DNA from: CAYLNK01 sp964384675 | GTDB lineage: Bacteria; Acidobacteriota; Thermoanaerobaculia; UBA5066 | Direction: 5' to 3' | NCBI GenBank assembly: GCA_964384675.1 | Contig: CAYLNK010000133.1 | Coordinates: 1 to 16,012, forward strand | Length of the DNA: 16,012 nt | Shown here: one piece after another, positions 14,294-16,012 of the stretch | Position numbering within the stretch: the stretch's first letter is position 1 | How the letters are laid out: each line of letters begins with the position of its first letter | The notes under the pieces: generated by a model | What the model was told of the DNA's origin: nothing | The model's input: the letters and a program-made list of their open reading frames with translations, nothing else | Database searches by the model: none | Position numbers and translations under genes: made by a program

Positions 14294-16012
14294 TCACGGG
14301 CGGGAGGCGGGCCGCTCGATCCCGTCTCCGCGGCGCGCGATACCCGGGATCGTGACCGGGAGCCTGCCTCCGATCGCGGCTTCGCCGAAGAGGGCGTTCA
14401 CCGCGGCCCGCTGCACGACCTCCTGGATCCCCCAGGCGCAGAGGTACGTCTTCAGAGCCGGAAGGTCGCGGATCAGGTACGGGCTGCCGAACGAGACGGC
14501 CACGACCGGCTTTCCGAGCGCGAGGAGCCGCGGGATGAGCGCCAGCGCCACGTCCGGGATCGCGATCCGGCCGGCGCCGGAGCGCGCTCTCACGAAGAGC
14601 GAGAGGAGGATGACGTCCGCGTTCCGCGCCGCCTCGAGGGCGGCCTCGGCCTCGGCGGGGTCGGATCGTGGGTCGAGGAGGAGCGTCTGCGTCCCCGGCG
14701 CGCGGCGGGCGAGCGCGGCGGAGATCGGGTCCACCGAGAGGATCGGCCCGAGCTCGCTCGACACCGCGACGTTCAGGAGCCGCGTCGATGAGGTGAAGGG
14801 CAGCCGGCCCGGCTCCTCGCGAACCAGGGTGAGCGAGCGACGGGCGATCTCTTCCTCCACGGCCTCGTGCGCTCGCGTCCCGACCACAGACGCGATCCGC
14901 GAGAGCGGCGGCGTCCGCTCGGCGAAGAGGCCGAGGCGCCGCTTCTCCGCGACGATCCGCGCCACCGAGCGGTCGAGCCGCTCGACCGGCAGGCGCCCCG
15001 AGCGCACGGCGTCCACGATCGCGTCCCGCGCCGCGCGCGGGTCGGGGGAGTGGAGGACGACGTCGCAGCCGGCCAGGAGCGCCCGCACGGCGGCCTCTCC
15101 CGCGCCGAAGTGCGCGACGAGCCCGCCCATGCTCATCGAATCGGTGACGACGAGGCCGTCGAAGCCGAGCTCCTTCCGGAGGAGGCCGTCGGTGAGCGCG
15201 GGCGAGAGGGTGGCCGGGAGGGTGCCCGCGGCCTCGACCTCGGTGACGTCGGCCTTGAAGACCTCGTTCCGTTCCGGAGCGACGAGCGGCGGCGCGGGCG
15301 TGGCGTCGAGCAAGGGGACGGCGAGGTGCGCCACCATCACCGAGCGCGCGCCGGCGGCGATCCCCGCCCGGAACGGCACCAGCTCCACCGCGTCGAGGCG
15401 CTTGCGGTCGAAGCGGAGCACGGGGAGCGAGCGGTGCGAGTCGGTCGCGGTGTCGCCGTGCCCCGGGAAGTGCTTGAGGGTGGCGAGCGCGCCGCCGCCC
15501 TCGATCCCCTTCACGGTCGCGACGACGTAGCGGGAGACGTCGGCCGGGTCCTCGCCGAAGCTCCGGGCGTTGATGACCGGGTTGTCGGGGTTGACGTTCA
15601 CGTCGGCCACCGGCGCGTAGACGTGCGCGACGCCGAGCGCGCGCGCCTCCTCCGCGGTGATCCGTCCCCGCCGCTCGGCGAGCGACGGGTCGCCGGTCGC
15701 CGCGATCGCCATCGCCGGCGCGCCCCACGTCGTGTCCTCGAAGCGCATCCCGATCCCGGCCTCGAGGTCGGCCGAGATGAGGAGCGGCACGGTCGCCAGC
15801 TTCTGGAGCCGCTCGTTCAGGACCGCCGTCTCGTACAGCTTCGAGCGGAACCAGAGGATCCCGCCGACGTGGAGCTCCGTCACCTGCCGGGCCAGCTCGC
15901 GGAAGCCCGGGGAGTCCTCGCTCAGGTACGAGCCGACGCCGCCGACGGTGAGGACCTGGCCGGCCTTCTCCTCCAGCGTGTAGATGTTGGGCGCCCAGAC
16001 GCCGACCAGCTC
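14294..16012 (-). CDS. nagZ: NagZ-like glycoside hydrolase family 3 beta-N-acetylhexosaminidase (5' end outside window)
   Basis: The visible part is 572 residues and the frame runs open to the window edge, so the N-terminus is missing. The first visible residues (APNIYTLEEKAGQVLTVGG) match the start of the GH3 catalytic barrel, so little besides a signal peptide is probably lost. The GTG at 15883 is internal, because GH3 homology continues upstream of it. KHFPGHGD (about residue 180) and DSH (191-193) form the NagZ signature with the Asp-His acid/base dyad, and VVTDSMSMGG carries the nucleophile aspartate (about residue 291). A GH3 C-terminal domain (about 380-560) follows, as in B. subtilis NagZ and unlike the short E. 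coli enzyme. NagZ removes non-reducing GlcNAc from GlcNAc-MurNAc fragments, creating the MurNAc end that NamZ needs, which fits the NamZ fusion gene downstream. Export cannot be judged. Another beta-glycosidase specificity is less likely given the DSH signature. Confidence 0.9.
   Translation of the reverse strand, partial: ELVGVWAPNIYTLEEKAGQVLTVGGVGSYLSEDSPGFRELARQVTELHVGGILWFRSKLYETAVLNERLQKLATVPLLISADLEAGIGMRFEDTTWGAPAMAIAATGDPSLAERRGRITAEEARALGVAHVYAPVADVNVNPDNPVINARSFGEDPADVSRYVVATVKGIEGGGALATLKHFPGHGDTATDSHRSLPVLRFDRKRLDAVELVPFRAGIAAGARSVMVAHLAVPLLDATPAPPLVAPERNEVFKADVTEVEAAGTLPATLSPALTDGLLRKELGFDGLVVTDSMSMGGLVAHFGAGEAAVRALLAGCDVVLHSPDPRAARDAIVDAVRSGRLPVERLDRSVARIVAEKRRLGLFAERTPPLSRIASVVGTRAHEAVEEEIARRSLTLVREEPGRLPFTSSTRLLNVAVSSELGPILSVDPISAALARRAPGTQTLLLDPRSDPAEAEAALEAARNADVILLSLFVRARSGAGRIAIPDVALALIPRLLALGKPVVAVSFGSPYLIRDLPALKTYLCAWGIQEVVQRAAVNALFGEAAIGGRLPVTIPGIARRGDGIERPASRP

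Noticed and set aside
15883..16012. GH3 gene starting at the GTG at 15883
   Set aside because: Family-like sequence (TLEEKAGQVLTVGG) continues in frame to the window edge, so the true start lies outside.
1..16012. tRNA, rRNA, CRISPR array, insertion sequence or prophage
   Set aside because: No cloverleaf, rRNA core sequence, regularly spaced non-coding repeats, transposase or integrase motifs were seen; the only regular repeat is inside the propeller coding sequence.

Overview
This is a very GC-rich bacterial stretch with few intergenic bases and almost only G or C in third codon positions. It holds five complete genes and one edge-truncated gene, all on the minus strand, plus an ambiguous fragment at the left edge. 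The gene content is a double seven-bladed propeller sensor kinase, a giant secreted protein with Calx-beta-like and putative-Ig modules, a large lipidated helical-repeat protein, and a serine hydrolase fused to DUF1343. Together with the base composition this fits a Gram-negative, Acidobacteriota-like (for example Thermoanaerobaculia/Holophagae type) organism. That assignment is inference; no 16S rRNA or other marker is present.

Layout in transcription order (right to left): NagZ-like GH3 glycosidase (14294-16012, 5' end outside the window); 102-bp gap with the only clear Shine-Dalgarno; 1430-aa secreted multidomain protein (9899-14191); 73-bp gap; HAD-IIA phosphatase of the HDHD2/LHPP type (9049-9825); 50-bp gap; 1013-aa helical-repeat lipoprotein (5957-8998); 84-bp gap; AmiE-like serine hydrolase fused to a NamZ/DUF1343 domain (3467-5872); 1 bp; periplasmic double-propeller sensor histidine kinase (304-3465). 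Beyond 304 two mutually exclusive reading frames compete: the tail of a plus-strand membrane protein ending at 131, or a minus-strand ORF starting at 307 that overlaps the kinase stop codon.

The unifying theme is probably peptidoglycan (muropeptide) salvage. In Bacillus subtilis NagZ, AmiE and NamZ are neighbours and strip GlcNAc, peptide and MurNAc from cell-wall fragments. Here all three activities are predicted within 12.6 kb on one strand, with AmiE and NamZ as a single polypeptide, and a large propeller sensor kinase is apparently translationally coupled to the fusion. The kinase could report cell-wall sugar or muropeptide availability, by analogy with glycan-sensing propeller kinases next to polysaccharide utilisation genes. 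No response regulator, transporter, MurNAc kinase or etherase is visible in the window. The giant secreted protein, the HAD phosphatase and the lipoprotein have no proven link to this pathway beyond position and strand.

No tRNA, rRNA, CRISPR array, insertion sequence or attachment site was recognised. There is no gene-free stretch longer than 300 bases.
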